From Neckera pumila (Eukaryota > Streptophyta > Bryopsida > Hypnales > Neckeraceae): a DNA stretch of 64,000 nt. The stretch lies in NCBI GenBank assembly GCA_963969595.1, contig OZ018411.1, forward strand, positions 8,000,501-8,064,500. Reading direction: 5' to 3'. A program made the position numbers and the translations under genes. Shown here piece after piece: positions 13,299 to 24,345 of this stretch (positions are counted from its first letter, which is position 1; the number at the start of each line of letters is the position of its first letter). The notes below the pieces were generated by a model. The model did not search any database and was not told where the DNA came from. It saw only the letters and a list, made by a program, of their open reading frames with translations.

Positions 13299-13430
13299 AT
13301 TGAGGCTCTCCCACCACAGGCACCGACGTGAATTGAGGCTCTCCCACCGTAGGCACTGACGTGAGTTGAGGCTCTCCCACTGCAGGCACCGACGTGAATT
13401 GAGGCTCTCCCACCGCAGGCACCGTCGTCA
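13299..13430 (-). repeat. 33-bp minisatellite, four units, encoding an 11-residue repeat
   Basis: Four tandem units of 33 bp begin at 13299, 13332, 13365 and 13398, each close to ATTGAGGCTCTCCCACC plus A/G-CAGGCACCGACGTGA. The unit is a multiple of three and the minus strand stays open through all four, giving TSVPAVGEPQF-type repeats within a 65-codon frame (13255-13452). The frame may be part of a damaged protein that continues from 13511-13768. Confidence 0.7.
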
Positions 13431-13510
13431 CAGTTGCTGTTAACGTCTCCACTGAAAGTGGAGTTCCAATTTCGATTTCCGTCGAAACCCTAGGTCGTTC
13501 AAACTGTCAA

Positions 13511-13768
13511 TCACCCGGGGTTATTGGACCTAACGTCCTGTTGTCGCATGTTTGTTGCACTGCAGATTTGCCTGAGGAACCAAACATTGAGACCGTGCTT
13601 GCCCTGAGGGTTCCCTGGGGTTGAACTGTTCAAACTGGACTGTTTGGGAGGATCTCCGAAAGCTGCCCATGACTTCTGTTTGTTGAAAGAGTTCGAGGAG
13701 AGGCCTTCCTGGAGTTCCCGTATTGTTCCACTCTGCGGCTCTGACCCTTGTAAGTACACACCACGCAA
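13511..13768 (-). pseudogene. Possible retroelement ORF1 fragment
   Basis: 85 codons with protein-like composition, including NKQKSWAAFGDPPKQSSL and GKHGLNVWFLRQ. The SWAxxFGxP-like phrase and the polar, Pro/Ser-rich context recall the start of plant LINE ORF1 (DUF4283-type) proteins, but the match is weak. It ends at a TGA. One frame over, open sequence (QFERPRVSTEIEIGTPLSV) leads into the 11-residue repeat, so a frameshift may separate two parts of one old gene. No reverse transcriptase is seen nearby. Confidence 0.25.
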
Positions 13769-14615
13769 CTTTGTTTGAGAACTAGAAGCAGATCGTCCTG
13801 CTAGACGCTTCTACGCATGTCCCTACGAGTATTGCAGTTCAACCTAAAAACTAAATTGCTGCCGAGAAAAACAAGGTAGCGCAGCAAGAAATTGCTTGTG
13901 GGCATCTCCAAATGCTCTGAAACTCCACAACGTTCACTGTACCGATTTGCACTACTGCTCTGCTAAGTCGAACGGACAGGGAGACTTCAATTGAAGAGGA
14001 CGCTGGAATCCACGGTAAGTAGAAACCCTAGAACGAAGCCTGCAAGATGTAGCAGGATTGACTAAGTGTAGGATTTACGACAATTCAGTTTCCACTTGTT
14101 TCGCTAATGAAGAGAATCCTTGTTTAGTTTTTTTTGCCTTTTTTTTAAAATTTGTTTGTTTGTTTGTTTGTTAAGGTAAGTACACCTAAAGTGCAAGCTT
14201 CCTAAAATCAGGCTGTAGATACTGTTGTATAAAATATACTCCCTCTATTCATATGACTGTTTGATTGCTTTTGGCTCCATTTTTCCTCAGCACATTAGGA
14301 ATTTGTAGTTTATTCACATGGTGTCCATAAAATGCATCCTCAAAGAATCTAGAATCCCCTTATGACTACGAATGGGACCCTACAAATTTTATTTAAATAT
14401 AAAAAAGAAAACCGTACTAAATTTTGCTAGATTGTTTAATTATGTAAATTATGGTCAATTACCTTTGATTGAAAACTTCCGGATAGTGTGTCCCGCAACC
14501 GCATCCTCTGTACTGCCGGAGAGCCTTGTAGAAAAAGTGCTACACGGGTTTAATTATGTGGCATTCAAACTTACAATGTATAGGTTTTTGAAATTTTGGA
14601 GTTAATTTTTGAATG

Positions 14616-15548
14616 AACCTTTATAGGTCAGAGACTATGTTTTCACCAAAGATACTCGAAAACTGCCGTTTCTAGTACAAGTATCATATTTAAAGAAAAA
14701 AACATCTTTGGAGACATGTAATCATAGGGTTCTGTAGTCAACTTGTTAGAAAATATGTAGAAAAAAATTCGAAGTTTTCCACCATGTACGTTGCAATGTA
14801 TGAGCATTTGAATTTAGAAAAACCCTTGTTCTGGCCCTGCAAAAAATCGAGCAACAACACTTCACAAGGTCATATTTAAATGAAAAAATGTCCAATATCG
14901 TGGTTACTCTCTAGATTCAATTATTAAAACAATGTAGCTACATGGTCAAAAAAATTCACGTCATTTGTAATTGTAGAACATGTATGGAAGAAATAGGTTG
15001 TAGAAAAAAGTAGAGAGTGATTCAAAATACCAAATTCTTAAGAATTTAATTATGAAATTGGAAAATGTCAATCCCAGAGGTTGTAATGTAGCAGTAAAGA
15101 ATATACATCCTAGGCTTTAATTTTTTTTTCCAAAAATATTGGAAATTGAGTTAAATAAAGGACTGTGAAGTTCATTTTAGAATAGGGAATTCGTGACATC
15201 CTGCAAACTAGAGTACCTCATAATTTTCATTTCATAAATTAGAATGGAATAATTCGAAGCTGTATATGTATATATAAAGCTAGAGAATGAATTTCAAATT
15301 TGAATTTTTTTTTAAAAATGATTTGTTCCGAATTTATTTGAGTTGCCCGCTGACCATTGAAAGAGACATATCAGCCAATAACTTTTGAAGCATGCAGTAA
15401 AAAGTTTTGAAAATTTGTGGGCCTACAAGCTATTCCATGGGCACATATTGTTTGAAATTTCTAAAGATTGTGAATAAGATTTCCATTTGTACTGAGTTGA
15501 CCAAAATCGCTATGTTGTCAAGGAACGCCGTTTGGTCCTTCAGGGGTT
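14616..15548 (+). mobile_element. TTAA-family miniature element, diverged copy
   Basis: Homologous along its length, same orientation, to the complete element at 58451-59373. Shared phrases include GACTATG, AAAACTGCC(A/G)TTTCTA, GACACATGTAA-like and CTTTAGGGG-like ends; here the left end has decayed to AACCTTTATAGG and the right end is TTCAGGGGTTAA. It has no coding capacity. It is nested inside the giant element, so it inserted later than that element. Confidence 0.6.
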
Positions 15549-16679
15549 AATGAATTACAAAATTAATTTTAATTTTGTTTTGACTGTGGCGACAACATAG
15601 GGCATAATAGTTATAAATTTAAGACTTAAAAGGCATTTTATTTTGTAGACTTAATACAACTACATTAGATTTCTACCTTAAACTATACATTTATAAAATG
15701 TGCAATTCATTATTTTCATTATTATATGTCCATATTTAATTTACTTTCTTTTTATCTTCATAGATGGAAAAAAGTTTTACACAAATTTTTAATAAATTTT
15801 CTTTGTGAAAATCATATTAAATAGAAATAATTCATAGGGATTCATCCAGACATTTCGTAAAGACATCAAGTGTGACATGCAATTACATGATTGTCCTTTT
15901 TTAATATTAGATTTTTCTAGCTATTATAATATCCTACACAGAGTTGGTTTGATTTCAATACGAAGTTGTAATTAAACCAAACAATTTTTTAATTTGTGAA
16001 TCTGCTATTTCTTATGTCAATTTAATCTGAATGTTTTAAATGCTTGTTTTCCAAATTTTGCTTCTTAAAATTAATTCAAGCCCCTTTAAAGATCTGTATT
16101 GATGGAAATGAAAGCTAATATTTTTAAAAAGTATATAATTGAAAATTAATATGTTTCAATGGAAACAGAAGTCTTGTAGAGTAATTTCGTTTTCACGGTT
16201 TATGAGTCCGAATTTTCAGAATTATTAATTATTTGATGCCAGAATTCTATGTATGTTATGTATCAATAACATTCTTGATTGAAAATGTATACATGTACAA
16301 GCTTAAATTTTCCCTGTCAGTAGTAAATGAATATGGGAAACTAATCCGTAAAGTTCATTCCATTGATAAAGTTTTATGAGAGGGACATAAGATCATGTTT
16401 GCAGAGAATTCATTAATTATTTTTACCGTTCGGTCATTGCATTGAACAAGTATGGGGCATTGTTTTGGATGTTGCATTTTATATAAAAAGCATATTAAAC
16501 AACATTATATTCATTATAGGGAAGATTGCTCTTCATTTATGAAGAGCAATATGTTCAAAGATATTGAAGAGCATTATATTCATATTATGTAATTATGATT
16601 TTTTAGAGCATTAATGAAGTACGTGGGGGATATTTCATAAGAGTACTCTAAAATAATATTGTATGCAATATCTAAAGTC

Positions 16680-17262
16680 AATCCCTAAAGTCAGTGATTG
16701 TCCCTAGAAGAGACGTAATGGATTTTGGGCAGGTTCCATTAAGCTCAAATTTTGATGAAACTTTCTGAAACGTCCATAATATAGAAAAACTCATTAGCTT
16801 CCTGGGAAAACAATTTTACTTTATCACTGTCTGGCAGCAAAAGTTATGCTACAATAACCTCAAAATTTAAGATATCGACAGCAAACAAAATCCAAAGAAA
16901 ATTGAGATAATTTTTTTCATAGTTATTTTATAATAGATTATATTTTTGTTTAAATGTGAAGCTTTGATTCATTCCATGTGGATTATTTAGTGAATTGAAA
17001 TTAATAGAGTATAATGTTTTGCGGGCAATTACAACATTTTCTTGAAAGGAAATTTTTTTTTCACTTGAAATGCTAATATCTTTTAATCCATGCGGTAAAT
17101 CATCACAGAGTTTGTACCACATAATTAGAGAAAAACGTGATGGAAGTTCTTACAATTAGTTTCTTGAAGATGAACACTTTCTTGATTTTTTGGATGAATG
17201 CAACAAAAGTAGCAATTTAGATTTATTTTCAACCAAAAAAATGGCCTTGGGACTTTAGATGT
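16680..17262 (+). mobile_element. TTAA-family miniature element, internally deleted
   Basis: Begins TCCCTAAAGTCAGTGATTGTCCC, continues with GGATTTTGGGCAGGT, and ends with AAAAATGGCCTTGGGACTTTAG. This is the same order as the 871-bp copy at 45017-45887, but it is about 290 bp shorter. Both ends have drifted and no clean TTAA pair remains. It is also nested inside the giant element. Confidence 0.5.
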
Positions 17263-19068
17263 TCACTCCCGTAGGACGCATTGCTACATTACTTTCTTAT
17301 GTAAGATTGACATACTCCAATTCCATTTAGTCTCCCTTGTATCTTATACCTATATATTCTGTAGAAGATGAAAATTATTATTTTTTCCTAATTTTTTAAA
17401 TTCATCACATCAGCATGAATTTGTGAAATTCAAAACTCCGTACTATGAAGAATTTAAAATAACAAGGTAAGAGCGGACGTTGAAAACCTTATTGGCTTTT
17501 TCAGAGAAGGTCAATCCTTTGAAAGAATTTTCAATCGATTTTCATAAAATTGGCATGTAAATCCATTTGTGGCATTAGTTACAGTTTGTTGAAGTAGTAA
17601 CTAGGTGGTTTGTGAAAGCGTTTGCATTGAAAATTTTCAATTCTTCTACATCGAGAGAACATAATTTAACTTATATGTTAAAAATCATTTATAGAGCACG
17701 ATCAATGTTATAGCAGACTACCTCCATAAAGAAGCATGTTTTGAATGTAATGTATACTTGCTAAGAAATGAAATACCATTTCATTTGCTTTGAAGTTCAT
17801 TTTTTTAAGATATTGTGTACTTTATGATATGGGGTCAAAAAGAAAAAGGAATTGGATGAGTTGTTTTTATTGTTCTTCAAACCTTGGTAAATCCTAAAGT
17901 TTCATTATCACCGTGATTGAAGGGGCGTGGTTAATTATTGTGGAAACCATCCGTATAATCGTTTCTCATTTAGAATCCTTGAATTTGCAATATACCCTCG
18001 AGGAACAAAATGATTTGTACATCTGTTCATGCTATGTTCGTTAGTGTGTTGATGTTTTTCTATTTTCAGAAGGAAAAAAAAATGCATTAGCTTTTTTTGA
18101 ATGTTATTCTTATTTCTAGTGTTGCTAGGTTACAGAACTAACGCCACTCGAAACCATTGATAGAGTTCTTCGGCCCCTAAAAAATTAAAAATAAATAATG
18201 AAATTGTAGTAAAGTTTGAAATAATTTGACATGTCAATTTGGAGAGGCCCTCCAGAAGGCTATCATTGAAAGTATTACTATTCCCATGAAAAGACTGGAT
18301 TCATTTCATTTGAAGTAGTGATGAAAAAAATGTTGGACAATCTTGTTTTGAGGTCAATTGAAGTATTTTATTTAAAAAGATTTACATGTATGATTCATTT
18401 TTTAATGCAATGTTCACTAGTTCTCAAGAAGAAGATAGATTGCAATGGATTTAGTGAGGTTACTAGTACAGAGTTAGCATTGGGATATGTAATATCAAAT
18501 TCCATCTTTCAACTATAAATGGTGTAGTAGTTAGTTGAATCTAAAGAACAAATACATACATTGTAGAGAAAATCAGCATTCGGAAGGGCATTTCGAAATT
18601 GACATGCCAAGTTATTTCAACCTTGGACTGTCGCCTAGGAGAAATAGCCTACATGAGTAGTCAGAAATTAAAGTAGTCCTCCACGTGAACGGTGTTTGTG
18701 TTTTGTGAATTTCAAGAAAGAGAACTTTAAGTTCAGTTTTGTAACTGGGCTTCATGTTTTGGAAGTTGTAGTTGCAACATGCAATTATTGTTGGAATTGA
18801 ACTGACTAATATAGTTGCAGAAGTTTCATGGAGCAAAGCAAGGGAATAAGAACACAACAGTGGTGGACAATTTTATAATGTTAATATAGATACATTTAGA
18901 TTAGTCAAGCTTCTGGAATTTCATCACTGTTTTGAGGAAAGTGAAGGAAATTTTGTTTAATAATTACAGTTTGAATGGATTACAACGTGGACAATGTTTA
19001 AGAGACATATTTAAATTATGTAATTCTGTACAAAATAGGTGACAGTTTTGCATTTGTGACGCTAGAAA
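17263..19068. other. AT-rich 5' flank of the plus-strand element gene
   Basis: No supported gene. Just before the ATG at 19069, TTGTGACGCTAG precedes AAAATGGCAGCC. This AG resembles a splice acceptor and parallels the AG before the ATG of the divergent gene, so both genes may have an untranslated first exon within the 14-kb middle. An ATATTTAAATTATG stretch near 19,010 is AT-rich, but I cannot call it a TATA box. Confidence 0.35.
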
Positions 19069-22000
19069 ATGGCAGCCGAAGCATTTGGAAGTCCAGTGGC
19101 ATTCAATGCCGTAGGCACAACAATTGTTGCAACCGAGCGAAGGAGCGTTGGGGACAGATTGGCACGCGTGGTACGGGGAAGACTTTTCCAAGAAGAAGAT
19201 CGTGTACCTCTTGGTGGAGTACCACAAGGTACTAATGGTATGGTTCAACTTCTTGGGGACAACGGTCGTGTTGTGGGAGTTGGCGTGGTGGACATGAGTG
19301 TTACATGCGGTGATGAACTTCACCAAGAAAAACTACGTCCTTTTGAAATTGCGGTTCGTGTTACACATGCTATACACGGTGCAGAATGGGTTGGTGAGTT
19401 GGTAGGGGAGACTATGGGAGATTGTGTAGATAAGATTATACGATGGCGTCGTACTTCAGTTCGTTCTGCACTTCCCTCAGAAGTGAGAACAACGACAAGA
19501 ACTTCAAGGGAGGGGCATAATTTCTGTTTTCCTCCTGTCTTAGCACCCGAGTTTGATTTTCATGACGTGGAAGACAGTTCGAGCACTTCTGAGTTCACAC
19601 CACCAAGTCAAAGTACAAGAAGCACAGCTGAAGGAAGTTCTCCTGTAACGCAAGGCTCCAAAGCCAACAATGCTGATTTCACAAGAGAAGAAGGAGAACC
19701 TCAGCGTACGCCCAGGAGGAGGTATTCAATGACAAATCGAAGGGTGAGGGAGAGAAATCCAAGGGAGAGGGGAGAATCAACTAATCAGAAAGTTACTCTA
19801 GAAAGTGTTTTGCGTGCAAAGGAGAGAGGAGCATGTAAACACAATTGTTTGTGTGATGTAGATGCAAAATATGTTTTGGATCAACGATATATGGCATGGG
19901 GGCAGAAATACGAAGTGCGGGCTACTTGGATAATGCAAATGCTGAATGCCTTCTACACTCGCACGGAGGGTCCGAGAAGAGACAAATACGTGACAAAATT
20001 AGATGGCAGAGTCGTGTGCAATGCATGCTATGCTGAGGCGTTGGGTTATTCTCAAAGGCGTTTGAAGCAATTGAAGACAGCACATGCTGTATACGGCAGA
20101 GTGGCAGCCGTTCATGGAAACACGTGTCATCGGAGGGAAAGTGCAAAAATGTCTGCAACTAGGGAAAGCCTCAACGTTTTTGTGAACGAAGCAGGGTGTC
20201 AGCAACCTCATCGATCGGTTCGCCGGAAAATGGACAATGCAGTGTTACCATTGATTCTGTTGCCAATGAATACGACCAAGTTGGATGTTTTTCGGTATGT
20301 AAATGAAGAAGTGAAGAAACTGGTGGACGGGTCAGAGTTGTCAATGACCTCGTTTCGTCGCCTTTGGCGGAAGGAATTTCCACATGTGCAAATCCCACCT
20401 TTTTCCAGATTCTCAAAGTGTTATCATTGTTGGGAGTACAAGTGTGGGATGGAGTTCATGACAAGTGCAATAGCAAAGGTGAAGATAAAAGAGTTGTACA
20501 TGCTGCACATTCGATATCAAATGGAGGAGAGGCGAGATTATTGGTTGTTTAAGAGGTCCGCAATGATCACCCCGGATTTTTTCATGTGCTTGATTGTGGA
20601 CGGTATGGATCAAAATACGACCATGATACCAAAGATGAGGCAGACTGTGAAGAACATCGAATCTCGATTTGTGAAGACTCATTTGTGTGGTGTACTTGTA
20701 CATGGTGTCGGCTTATATGCAGACGTGTGGATAGATGCTCACCACAAGCATGATAGCAATCAAGTTGTAACGTCGGTGATGAACGTCATATGTGACGTGA
20801 AGCGAAGGAAGGGGTCATTGCCACCAACGTTGAGGATTCAAGCGGATAACACCACAAGGGAGAACAAGAACGCTTACATGTTTGCCATGTGTGCTGCACT
20901 AGTTGGACTTGGTTTCTTCAAAGAAGTGCATCTTTGTTTTTTGATAGTGGGCCACACACATGAGGACATTGATCAAAGATTCAGTGTGATTTCAAACATA
21001 TTGAAGAAGAGAGACATAGACACTTTGACAGAGATGTTGCAACTTGTGGAGAAGGGACGTCATACACAGAGGCTTTTGTAAGTGCTCGGAAGCTTGAGCA
21101 CGTTCGCGATTGGAAGGCATTTATTACACCTCATTTGCTACGAGGAGGGGAATCACTTACAGGCATTACTTTTCCACACCATATGAGGTTTTACGTGGAA
21201 AATGGGTTGGTCCGCGTACAACACAAGCATTTTTGCACAGATGAATGGGGCCCAGCGAGAGGACATTTGTGTCTAAATTCACTACCAAGCGTAGTAGAGA
21301 AACCAGACCTTGCGGAGTTGTTTGCAGCTGATCAGAGGGAATTGAAAGCATTGGACGAATTCATTGCATACAAGAAGAAGATGATAGAGAGAGGTTACAA
21401 TCCAATTAGGAACATGGAAGTGGTGGACGAAATAGAAGAATTCAAGGAGTACTTGGAGGAATTTCCACAACGAAATAGAGAAGGTGCCCGTGATTTACCA
21501 TTTTGGCCCAGCGATGTCTTGAACCAGAACAGGGACGATGGAAATGTTCCTGACTTGGAAGGAGGTACAAATTCAAGTGCAGTTGCTGATGAAGATGGAA
21601 ATAGAACGGAGAGTGCAACCGTTGACAGGATTATGGCAACCATGCCAAATCCTGAGAGGAGGGGATATTTCGGACCCCGCAGAGATAGACCTGTACAAGC
21701 AACATCACGGAGAGTGACTGGAGGGAGGATTCGAGGCAGAAAGAATGAAGTTATACCAGAGCTCAGACAAGATGCTGGGGAAGATCCATTTCCTCCATTC
21801 AATCCAGAGAATGACGTTGTTGTAGGGCAGTACGTAGCCCTAATCGTAGAACTAGCGGAAGTGAGAGGAGGAGTACCCTTTTTTTTAGGGAAGGTGCTAG
21901 AATTCGGTCAGGGGACGTGGGCCTCAAAGATGAAGGTCCTCTGGTATTGGCCTACTATGAGACCTGGAACACATGATGAAGCAGGTAGTAACCGAGTGAG

Positions 22001-22271
22001 ATACACAAACTGTATGGAGTCAATGTGGGAACCGTCTGGTGAGATGTTGGGCTGGACCGAGAAGGAAGCCGCTATATATTCGTGGACGGATGTCCCTCAT
22101 CGGGGGAGAAGTGGTCATGTTATAGGTTCCAACATTACAATATATGGCGTGGATACAGAGGAGACAGTGATCATTCCACTAGAGGCTAAAGCACATCTTT
22201 TGGAATACATGGCAATGCAGATGGAAAACCTAGATGACGAACATTTGCAGAATGATTTGAATATGTATTAG
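19069..22271 (+). pseudogene. DUF7869-type putative transposase with BAH-like tail; one frameshift
   Basis: ATG at 19069. The frame runs to a TAA at 21079-21081, but shifting frame near 21,055-21,062 (VEKG into TSYTEAFVSARKLEHVRDW) restores an open frame to TAG at 22,271, about 1,066 residues in all. Order: an N-terminal domain; a basic/Ser-rich linker; a Cys-rich segment (CKHNCLC, residues about 260-266); FSKCYHCWEYKC; then the conserved core. Core motifs are LIVDGMDQ (D511), QADNTTRENKN (D593) and GHTHEDIDQRF (E632, D633, D635, with H629 and H631). This order and spacing look like a DDE/RNase H-type triad. The C-terminus (about 21,811-22,085; GQYVAL, FFLGKVLEF, WYWP) resembles a BAH/Tudor-like reader. 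The core motifs are typical of DUF7869 proteins found in many eukaryotes; their role as transposases is inferred here. It is probably the main recombinase of the giant element. Confidence 0.65.
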
Positions 22272-22479
22272 TGAAATATGATATTCTACAGTGCTCTTTG
22301 ATCTGATAATTGTAGGCATTTAGAAGTATTTGAGTGTGAAGCGCAGAATAATATGTCTTGAAAGTAGTGTGGAGTGAAAAGTGTGAAAGGTTTTCATGAA
22401 ATAATTATAAACAATGGAGTGTTTGACTACTTTTTTCCAAGCAATTTCTACTACTAAGAGCAAATGATGTTTCCAATAA

Positions 22480-22501
22480 CCCCCCCCCCCCCCCCCCCCC
22501 C
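22480..22501. repeat. 22-nt C homopolymer
   Basis: Twenty-two consecutive C residues between the stop of the plus-strand element gene and the right inverted repeat. Long C runs are unstable and error-prone in sequencing, so the exact length is uncertain. Confidence 0.9.
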
Positions 22502-22538
22502 TCAACATTTGAGATTGCCCATTTTAGATGCCGTACTA

Positions 22539-22608
22539 GCCAAGTGCAATGTCGCACCCCCCAAGTGCAAGAATGTCTAATTTGGTGTTTTCCATGGAAA
22601 GATCATTT
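22539..22608 (+). repeat. Right terminal inverted repeat of the giant element
   Basis: Contains two direct copies of CCAAGTGCAA (22540-22549 and 22561-22570), then AATGTCTAATTTGGTGTT and GGAAAGATCATT. It is the inverted counterpart of 68-119. It lies shortly downstream of the plus-strand gene and a 22-nt C run. The duplicated CCAAGTGCAA is a candidate recombinase-binding motif. Confidence 0.6.
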
Positions 22609-22644
22609 TTTGCAACATCGAGGTGATTTTTTGTTCATGACAGC

Positions 22645-22816
22645 AAAACATGATGATGACCAAGTCCTCTTTATTAATGGCAATAAGGCATCTTGATATT
22701 TGAAAATTTGGTCTAAAACTTATTCAAACATCAAAACATGATGATAATCAAGTTTTCTTTATTAATGGCAGCAAGGCATCTTCATATTTGAAAATTTTGT
22801 CTAAAACTTGTAAGAA
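22645..22816. repeat. Direct duplication, about 88-bp unit, beyond the right inverted repeat
   Basis: AAAACATGATGATGACCAAG starts one unit at 22645 and AAAACATGATGATAATCAAG starts the next at 22733. Both continue with CTTTATTAATGGCA, AAGGCATCTT, ATATTTGAAAATTT and GTCTAAAACTT. The left inverted repeat has a weakly similar phrase (AAGCATGTTATCA) at bases 14-30, so this duplication may still be inside the element's right end. Confidence 0.7.
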
Positions 22817-23088
22817 AATGAATTTCATACACAATCCTGATCTTCAATTGTTGCTCAATTTGCCTAATACTGTAGAACTTTTTAAAGTGAACTTTTCTAA
22901 GACAATGACCTCTTTAAAGTGACGAAAGTATTGATTGCTCAATCCCACATTAGTCTCAACCTAAATATATACATCAAAGAATTTCCTTGAGATTTGAGAG
23001 CATGGGGACTTGAGCCTAGTCGTGAGGCTATTAGGGGAAGTAACCCATTCCCGATCAATGATCCATTTCCAATCACTTTAGGAATTAC

Positions 23089-23180
23089 CACTATTAGAAA
23101 ATTGGGCCCGATCTGTTGTTTTGGTCGCGTTCATTATCAACAGACCAAAACAACAGATCGGGCCCGGTTTTCTACTAGTG
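23089..23180. mobile_element. Complete 92-bp miniature CACTA fold-back element
   Basis: Begins CACTATTAGAAAATTGGGCC and ends GGGCCCGGTTTTCTACTAGTG. The flanks carry a 3-bp duplication TAC (23086-23088 and 23181-23183), the length typical of CACTA/EnSpm elements. The 32-nt arms (23095-23126 and 23143-23174) pair almost perfectly around a 16-nt loop. There is no coding capacity; it would depend on a CACTA transposase elsewhere. Confidence 0.8.
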
Positions 23181-23439
23181 TACAGATATGTAAGAGGACG
23201 GTTTCTTCGGTGGAAAATTTTCTCATGTGCAATAGTGTTTGGATCCTTCCTAAAGTTTTCAGATATTTTGGTATCAAAATGAAGTTGCTATATTTAGTGA
23301 ACTCCAGATTTTGTAATTCCTTAAGTGATCAAGAGTGGGTTGCCTCCCCTTCTTTACAAAAGTTATACTACGACTTGAGGTAGAACGTCCCATTATAGAC
23401 AAAAGATCTATTTTGGTCATCTATAAAATGACCCATTAA

Positions 23440-24341
23440 CCCTTTCGTGACCGTGGTTGATTTGGGTGGCGAGTCATTTTTTCAATATATACTTTTAAAA
23501 AGTTATTTTGGGATGAGCTTTGAGCCAAGATAAATATAATCGGACCATAGAAATTGAGGCTACAAGGCCTTGGCAATGTATTGCCACAAGAATGAAGGGG
23601 ATCGAAGCTTTCATTTAGACATGAGAAAGGCTCAAAGATTGAATTGAGAACTGAATCTACTACAATTAAGCAAAAAGTGTCTCTAAAGTAGGTGGCTCTA
23701 AATTCTCACACTCTAAAACACTCCACTCCTCAAATATACATTGTTTGTACATGTTGGTTTTCCATCTTCACAAGAATGTACAAAAAATGTATATTTCATG
23801 ATTTTTAAACCTCTGCCGTTTCAACTTCAGAAATTCATAACTAATTCCATAAAGTTCCAAAAAAATATGAAATAGCTTGGATTAGATGCCAATTCTAATT
23901 GTTATTCAAGAAATTTTAATGAAATATAATTCAAAATTTTTTACCTCCCCCAAACTCAATTTCAACTCTTAGATGGGTAGTTTTTGGGCCTCCTACTCGG
24001 CCTCCTACCTTAGCTAATCCATGTATATCCTTGGATTTCATGGATTAAACGGTGGTGTGCTTGCTAAGCAACATTGTTGCCTTCATGGCTCATGTATTTT
24101 GATAAAAATTTGCCTAGATTGAAGCTTATTTGTACATTTCCTTGGCCAGCACATATTCATTTAAACTAGCATAGCTCACACATTATTGCATGCCCTGCCA
24201 AACAATTTGGTTTAAAGTGAGCATCTAAAGATGCTCTAACTCCATTCTTCTTTGGTTTTTTACAAACTAGGTGTATTTTGACCTACAACAAGCATAGAGT
24301 CTATAAATCAAGCAAAATATGGTCGACCAGTCACTAAAGGG
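23440..24341. mobile_element. 902-bp TTAA-bounded miniature element, second family
   Basis: Flanked by TTAA at 23436-23439 and 24342-24345. The ends are CCCTTTCGTGACCG on the left and, inverted, CCCTTTAGTGACTGGTCGACC on the right, giving an imperfect inverted repeat of about 14 bp. The interior does not match the CCCCTAAA family and has no long open frame. TTAA targets with a CCC start suggest the piggyBac superfamily. Confidence 0.6.
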
Positions 24342-24345
24342 TTAA

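Larger units (their letters stand above)
68..22608. mobile_element. Giant TIR-bounded DNA transposon, decayed (left tip outside window)
   Basis: Seen: the block at 68-119, read on the minus strand, matches 22539-22608 on the plus strand. Shared words in order are CCAAGTGCAA, AATGyCTAATTTkGTGTT and GGAAA(G)GATCATT, with one 7-nt insertion on the right. The repeats face outward as terminal inverted repeats do, about 500 bp beyond the stop of the minus-strand gene and about 270 bp beyond the stop of the plus-strand gene. Weaker similarity continues outward on both sides, so the true tips lie at or before base 1 and somewhere after 22,608, possibly near 22,820. Inference: one roughly 22-kb element carrying two divergent protein modules, with later insertions in its middle. 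The target duplication cannot be seen because the left tip is missing. Confidence 0.6.

Noticed and set aside
13299..13430. CRISPR-like array of 33-bp repeats
   Set aside because: Units are contiguous with no spacers and lie in a eukaryotic, transposon-rich context.
22994..23383. 129-codon plus-strand frame
   Set aside because: It runs across the mini-CACTA element and is interrupted by no conserved motif; it is chance.
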